A DNA stretch of 64,000 nt from Pseudomonas fortuita (GTDB lineage Bacteria; Pseudomonadota; Gammaproteobacteria; Pseudomonadales; Pseudomonadaceae): contig NZ_CP114035.2 of the NCBI RefSeq assembly GCF_026898135.2, positions 434,001 through 498,000 of the forward strand. Reading direction: 5' to 3'. Under the pieces are notes generated by a model that saw nothing but the letters and a program-made list of their open reading frames with translations, was not told the origin of the DNA and ran no database searches. Both the position numbers and the translations under genes were made by a program. The number at the start of each line of letters is the position of its first letter. Position 1 is the first letter of the stretch. This document shows positions 26,225 to 34,655 of this stretch, piece by piece.

Positions 26225-28513
26225 TCACGGCCATTCGAGGGCTGGCGCGGCAGCGTTGGCCAAGCAGAGCCAAGGGCAATCCTTATCGAGCAGGGTGCCC
26301 AGCAGCTGGTCCAGATCCGTCTGCCGCGTCTTCAAGATAGCCTTGCGCAGCTCATCCAGCCTGCCAGGTTGTGTAGCCAGGTGTGTCTGCCATGCCCATT
26401 CGGCAACGTCGGCGTTGGCCATGGCGGGCTCGTCGAATTGCCCGGCCAAGGCCAGGCGAGCGCCCGGATCCAGCGTGATGCCTTGGCGCAGGAGGGTAAA
26501 CAGGTGGTCGAGGATCTGCGCCTGGCGGGTATGCGGCGACTGCACGCCAAACAGCAGGCCGCCGACGCCCTCGACCTGACGAAAGGTACTGAATACCGCG
26601 TAGCCCAGTTGCAGCTCTACCCGCAGCCTTTGGTAAACCGGGCCTTGCAGCAGTTGTGCGAGCAGCCGCCCGCTGGCTTCGCTGGCCGCAGGTAGCGGGC
26701 AGAACAGCAGCAGGGCGTGTTCACTTCCCGGTACTTCTGCGTGCTGCCAACGGTGTCTGGCCCATTTCGGCAAGGGGCCAGGCAGCGAGCCTTGCCCAGG
26801 GCACTGCTGCAACGCGGTGCCCAAGGCGCCCAGAGCGACATCGTCGAACCCTGTGGCAAGGCCATGCCAGTGTGTGTGCTGCCACAGGCTGTCGAGTTGC
26901 GGCTGTGCCGGCGTGCAGGCAGGCATACTGGCGGGGTGGGCGCCCAGTACCGCATCGGGCAGTTGCTTGAGCAAGGCCCTGATGGGGATCAGTGGCGGTG
27001 CCGTTGCCGCGTAGGGCCGCCAGCAGTTTTCTCCTGGCATGAGCATGAGTGCCAGGGCCTGCTCCACAGCCCGAAGCACTGCTGCCGGTTGCCCTGCGCA
27101 GCGCAATTGCCAGTATTCGCCAACAGCACTGAACAGCAGTTGCACCGACGCGCGCTCGCAACGCTCCTGCAATGGGGCCAGCGCTTGTTCCAGCACCGCC
27201 TGCATGCGCTGGCGCAAGGGCGAAGGCACGTGCCAGCGCAGGTACAGCGCAGCGCACTGACGGGTACCAGGCAGCACGTCGCTGGTTTTCAGGGCCGGCG
27301 GTAGAGGTTGCGCTGGGGCATTGGGCACATCTGCCATGAGCAAGGGGTCGACCGGGGGCAGCTGCCATTGCCCGTGCGCTTGGCTCGGCAGGCCCTTCAG
27401 CAGTGCACTGAGGGCCAGCAGACCTTGCGCGTCCAGTTTGGCGAACGGCTGGCCCGTGCTGTCCCGGCGGGCCAGCTCAAGCGCGCCGGCGCTGCGTGCG
27501 CGGCTGCGCTGCAGCAGGCCGAATGCGTGGTTGATCTGCTCAAGGTCGGCCTGGCGGATGAAGCCGAACCAACCTTGCAGCAGGGCATCTGCTTCCTCCT
27601 GGTTGGCGCTTGCGCTCAGTTGCAAGTCAATGCGCCAAAGTAACTGCCCGGCGAAGTTGTACAGCATCTCGGCCTTGAAGCTTTGCAGCCAGCCACGTTG
27701 GCGCAGCGCATCCAGCCAGGTACCTGGGCGGTTGTCACCGAGGCAGCTGATCAGTAATTCCAGCGCCTGCTCGGCACCTGCCGGGAGCTGTTCATGGGTA
27801 AAGACCAGGCGCGCGCGCGTTGGCGACAATGACGGTGGCAGCGTTTGTGGCACCGGCGTGCCCGTTGCGAACAGGCAGGCATGCTGCCTGCCCAGCTGTT
27901 CTAGCTCATCCAGAGACTGTGGGCCACACAGGCTCAAGGTTATCTGGCCGCCTTGGTAATACCGTTGGTGAAAACCTTCGAGGGCTTGCTGGAAGGCGGG
28001 GTTCTGCAAGGCCAGGGTGTGCCGGTTACCGGCGTGAAAAGCGCCTAGCGGATGGCCCTGCGACACCGATTGCAGCAAGGCGAACTGCTGCTGAGCCTGC
28101 GGGTCGCGCGACCAGGCAATGAACTCGGCGTGGATCACTTCGCGTTCGCGGCGTTGGCGCTCGATGCCCAGGTCGGGCTCGGCCAGCATCTGGCACAGGC
28201 GCTCAAGCCCTCCGGCCAAGGCATTGGTCGGGACTTCGAAGAAAAAGTCTGTGGCGCGCTCCCGGGTGCTGGCGTTGACCTGGCCGCCGAGAGCCTGGAC
28301 GTAGCGCATCAGGCCGTCGTCCAAGGGGAACCGCGCGGTGCCGAGGAAGAAAAGGTGTTCGAGGAAGTGGGCCAGGCCGGGCCACCTGGCGGGCGCGTCG
28401 TGGCTGCCCGCGTGCACCCGCAATGCAGCAGCCGAGCGCTTCAGGCGCGGGGCGTGGCGCAGGGTCAGCTGCAGGCCGTTGGCGAGGGTGAGATGGCGAG
28501 TGGTGTCAGGCAT
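26225..28513 (-). CDS. pqqF: PQQ biosynthesis zinc protease PqqF
   Basis: An M16-family peptidase of 762 residues that cuts cyclised PqqA to release the Glu-Tyr unit. The inverted zinc motif HFLEH is in GLAHFLEHLFFLGT near residue 49-53, and the downstream glutamate lies in EREVIHAEFIAW. It is the most upstream gene of the cluster (pqqF-A-B-C-D-E-M), with a 171-bp gap before pqqA that should hold the strong pqqA promoter. The second half is less conserved, as usual for the family. Confidence 0.94.
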   Translation of the reverse strand: MPDTTRHLTLANGLQLTLRHAPRLKRSAAALRVHAGSHDAPARWPGLAHFLEHLFFLGTARFPLDDGLMRYVQALGGQVNASTRERATDFFFEVPTNALAGGLERLCQMLAEPDLGIERQRREREVIHAEFIAWSRDPQAQQQFALLQSVSQGHPLGAFHAGNRHTLALQNPAFQQALEGFHQRYYQGGQITLSLCGPQSLDELEQLGRQHACLFATGTPVPQTLPPSLSPTRARLVFTHEQLPAGAEQALELLISCLGDNRPGTWLDALRQRGWLQSFKAEMLYNFAGQLLWRIDLQLSASANQEEADALLQGWFGFIRQADLEQINHAFGLLQRSRARSAGALELARRDSTGQPFAKLDAQGLLALSALLKGLPSQAHGQWQLPPVDPLLMADVPNAPAQPLPPALKTSDVLPGTRQCAALYLRWHVPSPLRQRMQAVLEQALAPLQERCERASVQLLFSAVGEYWQLRCAGQPAAVLRAVEQALALMLMPGENCWRPYAATAPPLIPIRALLKQLPDAVLGAHPASMPACTPAQPQLDSLWQHTHWHGLATGFDDVALGALGTALQQCPGQGSLPGPLPKWARHRWQHAEVPGSEHALLLFCPLPAASEASGRLLAQLLQGPVYQRLRVELQLGYAVFSTFRQVEGVGGLLFGVQSPHTRQAQILDHLFTLLRQGITLDPGARLALAGQFDEPAMANADVAEWAWQTHLATQPGRLDELRKAILKTRQTDLDQLLGTLLDKDCPWLCLANAAAPALEWP

Positions 28514-28570
28514 GGGGACTCCGGTAACTGCGGTCCATGCTAACCCATTTGTTTGCAGGCCCGGCCCCAG

Positions 28571-29365
28571 TCAGCTTTTACGCAAGTGCAGTTCCTGGCG
28601 CAGGTCTGTCAGGTAAGGAAACGCCTCCCGCCCCTGCACCACCCTTTCATGCTCCAGCTCCGCCAGCAGCAGGCATTCATCCCGCCCGGCCATGGCCAGC
28701 AGGCTGCCATCCGGGCCGATGATGCTGCTCTGCCCGCAATACTGGATCGGGTCTTCCGAGCCGCAATAGTTGGCATACACCAGGTAGCACTGGTTTTCCT
28801 GCGCCCGCGCCCTCACGGTCACCTGGCAGATGAAGTCGTACGGGGTCATGTTCGCCGTCGGCACCAGGATCAGTTCGGCACCGTCCAGCGCCAGGCGTCG
28901 GGCGTTCTCCGGGAACTCGATGTCGTAACAGATCAGCAGCCCGACTTTCCAGCCGTCCAGTTCCACCACCGGGAAGTGGTCGGGGCCTGCGCTGAACATC
29001 GAGCGGTCCAGATCCCCGAACAGATGGGTCTTGCGGTAGTTGCTCAGGCTGCGGCCGTGCGCATCAATCAACTGCACACTGTTGTAGATCGCACCATCAT
29101 CGCCGCGCTCGGGATAGCCGTAGACAATAGCGATACGGTGCGCCTGGGCAATCTCCACCACGCCCATCGCCGCCGGTCCATCGCTGGCTTCGGCCAGCCG
29201 CTCTACCTGGGCCAGGCCGATGTTGTAGCCGGTCAGGAACATTTCCGGGCACACCAGCAGTTGCGCGCCGCGCTCGGCAGCCAGCTGGGCCTGGTGGTGC
29301 AGCCGTTGCAGGTTACCGGGCACGTCCAGTGGCTTGGGAGCGCCCTGGAACAGAGCAATGCGCAT
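28571..29365 (-). CDS. davA: 5-Aminovaleramide amidohydrolase (delta-aminovaleramidase)
   Basis: Carbon-nitrogen hydrolase (nitrilase superfamily) of 264 residues. The catalytic triad is the Glu in LLVCPEMFLTGYN, the Lys in SNYRKTHLF and the Cys in GLLICYDIEFPE. It lies 14 bases downstream of davB in the same direction. In P. putida this pair turns L-lysine into 5-aminovalerate: DavB makes 5-aminovaleramide and DavA hydrolyses it. By sequence alone it would be only a nitrilase-family amidase; the linkage makes davA likely. Confidence 0.9.
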   Translation of the reverse strand: MRIALFQGAPKPLDVPGNLQRLHHQAQLAAERGAQLLVCPEMFLTGYNIGLAQVERLAEASDGPAAMGVVEIAQAHRIAIVYGYPERGDDGAIYNSVQLIDAHGRSLSNYRKTHLFGDLDRSMFSAGPDHFPVVELDGWKVGLLICYDIEFPENARRLALDGAELILVPTANMTPYDFICQVTVRARAQENQCYLVYANYCGSEDPIQYCGQSSIIGPDGSLLAMAGRDECLLLAELEHERVVQGREAFPYLTDLRQELHLRKS

Positions 29366-29379
29366 GGTGCCTCCTTGTG

Positions 29380-31062
29380 TCAGTCTGCCAGGGCGATCGG
29401 GCCGATCTCGTCAAACACATCGCCCGGGCCGGGGTTGTCCGGGTGGGTCTGGCCACCGAAGTGGTTCATGATACCCCACACCGCATTCAGCGATGTCTGC
29501 ACCGCGCCTTCCACCCACGCCGGGGTCCACGACACGTCGTCACCGGCGATGAACATGCCGCGCTGCTCGGCAGGCATGTCTTGCTGCATGAAGTGCGCGT
29601 ACATGCGCTGGTTGTAGCGGTAGTGGCCCGGCAGTGCGCCTTTGAAGGCGCCGAGGAAGTGCGGGTCTGCCTCCCAGGAAATAGTGATTGGGTCGCCGAT
29701 GATGTGCCCGGCGATATCGGTCTTGGGGTAGATCTTCTTCAGCGCATCCAGGGCCAGCTGGACGCGCTTTTCCACGGGGTGCGGCAACATTTTCAGCGCG
29801 TCGCTCATCCAGGCGTAGGACAGGCAGATCACACCCGGCTTGTCGTCGCCGTTGTCGAACAGGTAGGTGCCGCGGGTGAGGCGATCGGTGAGGGTCATGC
29901 TCATCAGGTCGCGGCCGGTTTGCGGGTCCTTGTCCTTCCAGAACGGCCGGTCGACCATGACGAAGGTCTTCGACGACTGCATGTAGCGGGTGCGGTCCAG
30001 CGCCATCCACATCTTTTGCGAAAACAGCGATTCCTCGCAGTCGATCTGGGTGGTCAGCAGCCAGGTCTGGCAGGTGGCGAGCACGGCGCCGTAGTAGCGG
30101 GTGTCGCCCCAGTTGTCGGTGACCGCCAGGCGGCCATCAGCGGCACGGGCAATGCGCTTGACCCCGGTGCGCGGCGCACCGCCGTGCAGGCCACTCAGGC
30201 TGGTGCCCTCCGGCCAGTGGGCGCAGCGCTCAGGCACATGGCGCCAGATACCTTGCGGCACCTGCTCCACTCCGCCCACGACCAGGTGTTGGTGGTCGTC
30301 GCAGTTGGTCATCACCACGCGGAAAATTTCCAGCATCGAGTTGGGGAAGTCCGAGTCCCACCCGCCGGTGCCGAAGCCGACCTGGCCAAACACTTCGCGA
30401 TGCTGAAAGCTCAGTTTGGCGAACGAGCGCGAGGTGGCGACGAAGTCGTAGAAGGTGCGGTCATCCCACAGTGGGACCAGCTTGTTCCACAGTTCCTTCA
30501 GGCGCGGTACATCCCGGTCGCGGATGGCCTGCTGGATGTCGGCGAACTGGGCGCCGCTTTCCAGCGCATCGGCCCAGGCGTCGGCTACTTCGTGGAACAG
30601 CTTGGGCAGGTCGGTGGTTTTTTCGGCGTAGTAGGTCTGGCCTTCCAGGTCGATCACTGTGCTGCCCGAGGCCGGGGTCAGCGGGTTGGGGAAGGGCTTG
30701 GTTTCCAGGCCCAGCTTGTCCACGTAGTGGTAAAAGGCAGTGGACGACACCGGAAAGCGCATGCCACCGAGTTCGGCGATGATTCCGTCGGTGCCGTTGA
30801 AGGCTTGCGAACGCAGCCTGCCACCCAGCTTGGAGGCCTCGTACACCACCGGCTTCAAGCCCAGTTTCATCAGCTCGTAGGCCGCCACCAGGCCGGCGAT
30901 ACCAGCACCCACGATTGCCACTTCCTCACCGTGACGCTCAGCTGGGATGCTGCCCAGGCCTGCGGGGTGTTCCAGCCAGTCGTCGAAAGCGAAGGGGAAG
31001 TCCGGGCCGAAGATGGTGATCGGCTTCTTGCCGTCGGCGGGGTGGCGGTTTTTCTTGTTCAT
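29380..31062 (-). CDS. davB: L-lysine 2-monooxygenase
   Basis: Flavoprotein amine oxidase/monooxygenase of 560 residues. The FAD dinucleotide motif is VAIVGAGIAGLVAAYELMK at residues 48-66, followed by VYEASKLGGRLRS, and the C-terminal FIAGDDVSWTPAWVEGAVQT. Related to tryptophan 2-monooxygenases, and known in P. putida as DavB, which decarboxylates L-lysine oxidatively to 5-aminovaleramide. First gene of davBA; a 635-bp gap with strong secondary structure lies upstream. Confidence 0.92.
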   Translation of the reverse strand: MNKKNRHPADGKKPITIFGPDFPFAFDDWLEHPAGLGSIPAERHGEEVAIVGAGIAGLVAAYELMKLGLKPVVYEASKLGGRLRSQAFNGTDGIIAELGGMRFPVSSTAFYHYVDKLGLETKPFPNPLTPASGSTVIDLEGQTYYAEKTTDLPKLFHEVADAWADALESGAQFADIQQAIRDRDVPRLKELWNKLVPLWDDRTFYDFVATSRSFAKLSFQHREVFGQVGFGTGGWDSDFPNSMLEIFRVVMTNCDDHQHLVVGGVEQVPQGIWRHVPERCAHWPEGTSLSGLHGGAPRTGVKRIARAADGRLAVTDNWGDTRYYGAVLATCQTWLLTTQIDCEESLFSQKMWMALDRTRYMQSSKTFVMVDRPFWKDKDPQTGRDLMSMTLTDRLTRGTYLFDNGDDKPGVICLSYAWMSDALKMLPHPVEKRVQLALDALKKIYPKTDIAGHIIGDPITISWEADPHFLGAFKGALPGHYRYNQRMYAHFMQQDMPAEQRGMFIAGDDVSWTPAWVEGAVQTSLNAVWGIMNHFGGQTHPDNPGPGDVFDEIGPIALAD

Positions 31063-31515
31063 GAAGTGACCTTGCCAGAGAGGCTGCGCGGGTGGCGGAG
31101 CCTGAGTATAGGAGGTGCCTGGAGGTCATTTTAAGGCGTGGGGGAATCGTAATTAAGGTACATATTGGTGTCTTAATGTATTACTTTTCGTCGAAAAAGT
31201 AAGTTTAAAATTATTTATGACGAAGTGCTTGTAGTGCGATTTGCTGTGCCTATCAGGTCGAGCGCAGCTCGCGATGCGCCGCGCGGGCGGCGCTCGATCT
31301 GATAGGCGCAGTAAATTGCAAGGCAAGCACCTAGTGGCCTCATGCGGCCTCTCTGGCGGGCATAAGTACACTTTGGACGGGGTCTGATCAGCCAATTCCT
31401 ACACCCAACGCTCGAAATAAAGAATTACCCTACGCTCGCTATCGCCTCAGTCTGGCATCGCGGGAACGGCTTCATCGTTAACTTCACCGGGTCGCCGGAA
31501 ATTCGGTGATCGGGC
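31063..31515. other. Long intergenic region upstream of davB, no gene seen
   Basis: No supported coding sequence. It holds the davB promoter region and a long imperfect palindrome (31226-31330, listed separately), then about 150 bases of moderate GC without a recognised element. The open frame at 31153-31395 on the minus strand has no ribosome binding site and an improbable composition. Confidence 0.5.
31226..31330. repeat. 105-bp imperfect palindrome
   Basis: GTGCTTG...GCCTATC (31226-31254) faces GATAGGC...CAAGCAC (31301-31330), and the inner CTATCAGGTCGAGCGC (31250-31265) matches GCGCTCGATCTGATAG (31290-31305) at 15 of 16 positions. The whole could fold into one hairpin of about 40 bp. It does not look like the local REP family. 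It may be a MITE-like element or the remains of one; only a genome search could tell. Confidence 0.65.
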
Positions 31516-31632
31516 GTGAGAACCCGCTGATCTTTCTAGAGGCGCACTGTTATGGCAGCTGTGCGCGGGCAGGCTTTGCCTGGCCGGGTATGCGCCTCCA
31601 AGTTCGCCGGTTCTCACCTCGCGCATGGCTGC
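31516..31632 (+). ncRNA. Candidate structured leader RNA upstream of the DUF3077-type gene
   Basis: Nested complementary segments: GTGAGAACC (31516-31524) with GGTTCTCAC (31609-31617); GAGGCGCA (31539-31546) with TGCGCCTC (31591-31598); GGCAGGC with GCCTGGC around a tiny loop (31568-31584). A further TGGCAGC / GCTGCCA pair (about 31553 and 31626) could form a pseudoknot. The gene starts at 31698 on the same strand. This may be a cis-acting leader, but it is only a fold made by eye. Confidence 0.45.
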
Positions 31633-31697
31633 CACCCAATTCCCGTGAGAAGGAAGCGATTGGCCGCCAGTCATCCCTGTGATCTGGAGGCTATACC

Positions 31698-31988
31698 ATG
31701 ACTGACCGTTTGCCCGATCAACCTGTAAAACTGCAACCCACCGCTGAAAAGCCCTTCTGCAACTGCGAATCCAGCCACCCGCCGCTATTCGCCATCCGTC
31801 CTGGCATCGACGCCGCCGACGCTCTAGTCCACGCCTGCCTGCTGGCCCGTGGCCTCAACCAGATTGCCACTGACTACGCCCAGCACCACGCCCCCGAGCG
31901 TAGCCGAGACATCGTCTGGTCGATGCAGCATTCTGCCGAGAGCCTTTCGGCGATTCTGGAGGGGCTGCTCGACGGCCAGGAGGCCTGA
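31698..31988 (+). CDS. Small DUF3077-type protein
   Basis: A 96-residue protein with a helical, Cys-containing N-terminal part (FCNCESSHPPLFAIRPGIDA) and the conserved ADALVHACLLARGLNQIATD, then IVWSMQHSAESLSAILEGL. It has the look of the DUF3077 family, which is common and multi-copy in Pseudomonas and of unknown function. The start ATG has CTGGAGGC 8 bases upstream. It is convergent with the Lrp-type gene, with only 4 bases between the stops, and is preceded by a structured region. Confidence 0.75.
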   Translation: MTDRLPDQPVKLQPTAEKPFCNCESSHPPLFAIRPGIDAADALVHACLLARGLNQIATDYAQHHAPERSRDIVWSMQHSAESLSAILEGLLDGQEA

Positions 31989-31992
31989 TTGA

Positions 31993-32454
31993 TCAGAGCG
32001 GCTGACCGCGATCCACCTTGCTGCTGAGAATGATCGACGTGGTGGTCTTCTCCACCCCGTCGACACTGCCGATCTGGTCGAGCAACTGGTCCAGTTGCTC
32101 AGGTGAGTCCGTAAGCAGCCAGGCCACATAGTCGAACTCGCCGCTTACCGCGCACAGCTGCTGCACCTGTCCCATGGCACTCAAGCGCCGCACCACTTCC
32201 TTGCCGGAGCGCGGCTGCACCTTGATCCCCACATACGCCTGCAGCCCGCCACCCAGCACCCGCTGACCCAGACGTACGCCATAACCGGAGATGACCTTGT
32301 TCTTCTCCAGACGCTCCAGGCGCGAATTGACGGTGGTGCGGGCGATACCCAGCTGGCGGGCGAGGGTGGCGACACTTTCGCGGGCGTTGATTTGCAGCAG
32401 GGCGATCAGTTGGCGATCGATTTCATCCAGCGTGATGGAGCGGGAATCCGACAT
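31993..32454 (-). CDS. Lrp/AsnC-family transcriptional regulator
   Basis: A 153-residue protein: N-terminal helix-turn-helix (LDEIDRQLIALLQINARESV, LARQLGIARTTVNSRLERLE) and a C-terminal RAM/ligand-binding domain (YVGIKVQPRSGKEV, VSGEFDYVAWLLTDSPEQLD). Start ATG 32454 gives the normal family size; the frame stays open for 245 more codons upstream, which is composition only. A local amino-acid pathway (davBA) lies beyond the neighbour gene, so lysine metabolism is a possible but untested target. Confidence 0.9.
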   Translation of the reverse strand: MSDSRSITLDEIDRQLIALLQINARESVATLARQLGIARTTVNSRLERLEKNKVISGYGVRLGQRVLGGGLQAYVGIKVQPRSGKEVVRRLSAMGQVQQLCAVSGEFDYVAWLLTDSPEQLDQLLDQIGSVDGVEKTTTSIILSSKVDRGQPL

Positions 32455-32897
32455 GGCGAGTCTCTTCGGTTGGCCTGCTAGCCTAGCCAGCGAGTGGCAA
32501 TCAGGGCAAGGCCGGGCACAGCTGGCAAATCTGACGCGGTCCCACAGAGGAATCGCGGGTGTGGTGGAGGCTGCGTCTTTTGTATTCGGCATGATGAAGC
32601 CCCAGTTCATCGCGAACCTCAGCGTGAGCTTCGACCACCTGCTCGAATGCTGGCGACTGGAGGTCTCCAACAAGAAAAGGCCCGGACGCCGTACCAGCCT
32701 GCTGCTGAATGTGCTGTGCCGTGTACTCAAGGACAACAAGCTGCGCTTTCTCTTGACGCCCGCGGCGGCCTGGCCCGGCGTCATGCCCGGCACATGCAGC
32801 AGCGACCCGGGGCAGGGTGTGCACGGAAAAAGCGGGCGTGTTTGCGCAGTTGGTCTACAGGCAAAAAAAAGCCGCGCATTTGCGCGGCTTTCGTATG
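32455..32897. other. Intergenic region between the Lrp gene and the island, no clear gene
   Basis: About 440 bp. Open frames run on both strands (for example plus 32573 onwards and minus 32824-32501), but none has a good ribosome binding site or a recognisable product. It ends in the hairpin at 32862-32891. Confidence 0.5.
32862..32891 (-). terminator. Ancestral terminator of tRNA-Ile2, now cut off from it by the island
   Basis: Read on the minus strand: AAAGCCGCGC, loop, GCGCGGCTTT, then a run of T. It lies right behind the tRNA 3'-end copy at 32898, exactly where the tRNA terminator would be if the 9.6-kb island were not there. A similar hairpin without the T-run stands next to the intact tRNA at 42417-42439. 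Confidence 0.85.
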
Positions 32898-32943
32898 TGG
32901 TGGGCCCACACGGACTTGAACCGTGGACCAAAGGATTATGAGT
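32898..32943 (-). repeat. Left attachment site: 46-bp copy of the tRNA-Ile2 3' end
   Basis: Identical to 42445-42490 except for one base (T for C in CGGACTTGAACC). It begins with the CCA end of the tRNA and stops at the anticodon loop (GGATTATGAGT). Direct orientation. Together with the intact tRNA it bounds the island. Confidence 0.95.
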
Positions 32944-33185
32944 TGCTTGTGAACGCTGCAAACCTAATGAAACTGGAAGTAGTATAGAGCAGGTAAAATA
33001 AGCTGTAGCTAGCGTAATCACTAGGTTTGAGCGTAGTTTTGTGAAATTCGCAGAAGTCTGAAAGTGTACCGTAAGTGTACCTTTCTGCGCCGAGAAACGG
33101 TAATCAGTCCGTTCCTCGCGGTTCAGCAGGCTGAGACCTAGGGTCAGAGCAAATTGTCTTCTCATTAGTAGGTCTATTTTGAATA

Positions 33186-34640
33186 TCAAAATGCCGTTAT
33201 CTCAATGGTATTCATGTGCATCTCTTGATGCTTATCGAGAGGCTGAGAAAGGAAGCTACGTTCTGATTTGCCTCCTCCAATGTAAATAAGCTTCGAGTTT
33301 TCCGGGAAGTAAGTATCTTTTATAATGCTGACTTTTATTCTTTCTATAGGCTTTAAAGTCTCATCAGAACCGGCCTCGTCTCTGACGTGCTCAGATATAG
33401 AAATGAAAGCCTGAGTGTCCGAGGGTAAATTGTTACCAATGAATGACAGGATAATATTGAGGTTGGTTTCGTCAATATCTTCTTTGAGAATCGCATCTAG
33501 CAAGAAAGGTAGTCTATGAGCAGATTTTGAGTTTGCGATTAAGGAGTTAAGCGCAAAGTGATAAGCCATGACAGTCTTGTGAAGTTCAACCCCTTGCCTA
33601 GGGAAAGAACTAATTTTGTAAAGATCTAGATATCTACTGTCGGTCAGCGGTTTGAGCTCCAATAGCGACATGTATTTTACAAAAAGCTTTTTAAATTCAG
33701 CTTCTCTACTGATTCGCTTGGTTAATGTTTCCTTTTCTGTAGTCATTGAATCAAGAGAAGTCTTTATACTTTCAAGCTCATCCTCGAATCCCTGAATGTC
33801 GGCTTGCATTTTTCTGTATAGCACAACGTTAGCTTTATTCGATATCCACTGATCAAAAGAGACGCCATCGATGGTGTTGTTTAATAGTGTGCCATAGTTT
33901 TCAATTATTTCTTTGGATATGTTCGTGATTTTTTTGCTGGACGTGTGGATCTCTGATTTCCTGTCTGTAAGCTGCTCTGTGATGTGTGACTCAAGTTCTA
34001 CGGTATCATTGTATTTTTGATAATGGCTGTATAAGCCCTCCAGCGAGTAGGTGAGAATTTGTGTGCAGGCCGGGCAGCGGTCTACATCATTGTATTTTTG
34101 TTTCTTAATATTGCTTTTTGTTCTTTTAAGGATCTTGTGGTGATTTTGCAGTAAGGAAAGTTTGTTGCAGAGGTTTATGTACTTTCTTCTTTCCTCATCC
34201 AGTGAGTTCGACAGTTTTACATAGCTGTCAATATACTCCTCTGCCTGCGCTCCGAACTCTTCGTCGACAAGGTTGGCGAATTGGAATTCCGCTTTTTTTC
34301 CGTATCGTCTGAGATTGCTAATGTCGGATGATAGTTTGTCTTTTCTTTGTGTAAGCTGTCTGTGCTCTACACGATCAAAATTATTGCTTACGCCTAGGTA
34401 GTAGTCTAGATAGTCGTCTTTGAACCCTTTGTAGTATTGAAGGTTTGAAAACGACTCTCGCAAATACACCCAGCCTACAGACTGAGAAATATAATACGGC
34501 AGGAACATGCATTCGAGTGGAGCTGATTTTAGCTCCCCTTTCTGCTCAAGCTGCAGATTAAATCCGACCAGGTTACGAACGTATTCCTTCAGAGCGATGT
34601 GCTCGGCACTATTGTCAGCATTAATTCCATGGAAAGGCAC
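33186..34640 (-). CDS. SMC/Rad50-like ATPase with zinc hook, C-terminal part of an interrupted gene
   Basis: 484 residues from a GTG that is in the same frame as the upstream fragment 34656-34949, from which it is separated only by an in-frame TAA and five sense codons. Visible features: a Q-loop-like PYYISQSVGW (residues 49-57); two long charged, coiled-coil-like stretches (about 90-185 and 205-325) around a CPAC zinc-hook motif (189-192); and a C-terminal ATPase lobe with SSFPRQGVELHKTVMAY in the signature position and LPFLLDAILKEDID as Walker B (about 378-390). This is the Rad50/SMC-like layout of ATPases in defence systems such as Lamassu LmuB or ABC-3C. Without the Walker A on the other fragment it cannot bind ATP alone. 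Confidence 0.75.
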   Translation of the reverse strand: MPFHGINADNSAEHIALKEYVRNLVGFNLQLEQKGELKSAPLECMFLPYYISQSVGWVYLRESFSNLQYYKGFKDDYLDYYLGVSNNFDRVEHRQLTQRKDKLSSDISNLRRYGKKAEFQFANLVDEEFGAQAEEYIDSYVKLSNSLDEERRKYINLCNKLSLLQNHHKILKRTKSNIKKQKYNDVDRCPACTQILTYSLEGLYSHYQKYNDTVELESHITEQLTDRKSEIHTSSKKITNISKEIIENYGTLLNNTIDGVSFDQWISNKANVVLYRKMQADIQGFEDELESIKTSLDSMTTEKETLTKRISREAEFKKLFVKYMSLLELKPLTDSRYLDLYKISSFPRQGVELHKTVMAYHFALNSLIANSKSAHRLPFLLDAILKEDIDETNLNIILSFIGNNLPSDTQAFISISEHVRDEAGSDETLKPIERIKVSIIKDTYFPENSKLIYIGGGKSERSFLSQPLDKHQEMHMNTIEITAF

Positions 34641-34655
34641 TACTTTGCCAGTAGG

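Noticed and set aside
31153..31395. 80-residue minus-strand ORF upstream of davB
   Set aside because: It covers the long palindrome, has no ribosome binding site and an unlikely composition.
32898..32943. Possible second tRNA gene
   Set aside because: Only the 3' half (from CCA to the anticodon) is present; the D-arm and 5' acceptor strand are missing, so it is an attachment site copy.
32455..33189. N-terminal extension of the Lrp-type regulator (398-residue ORF)
   Set aside because: The 245 extra residues run through the island border and the tRNA copy, lack any family match, and the normal 153-residue form has a good start at 32454.
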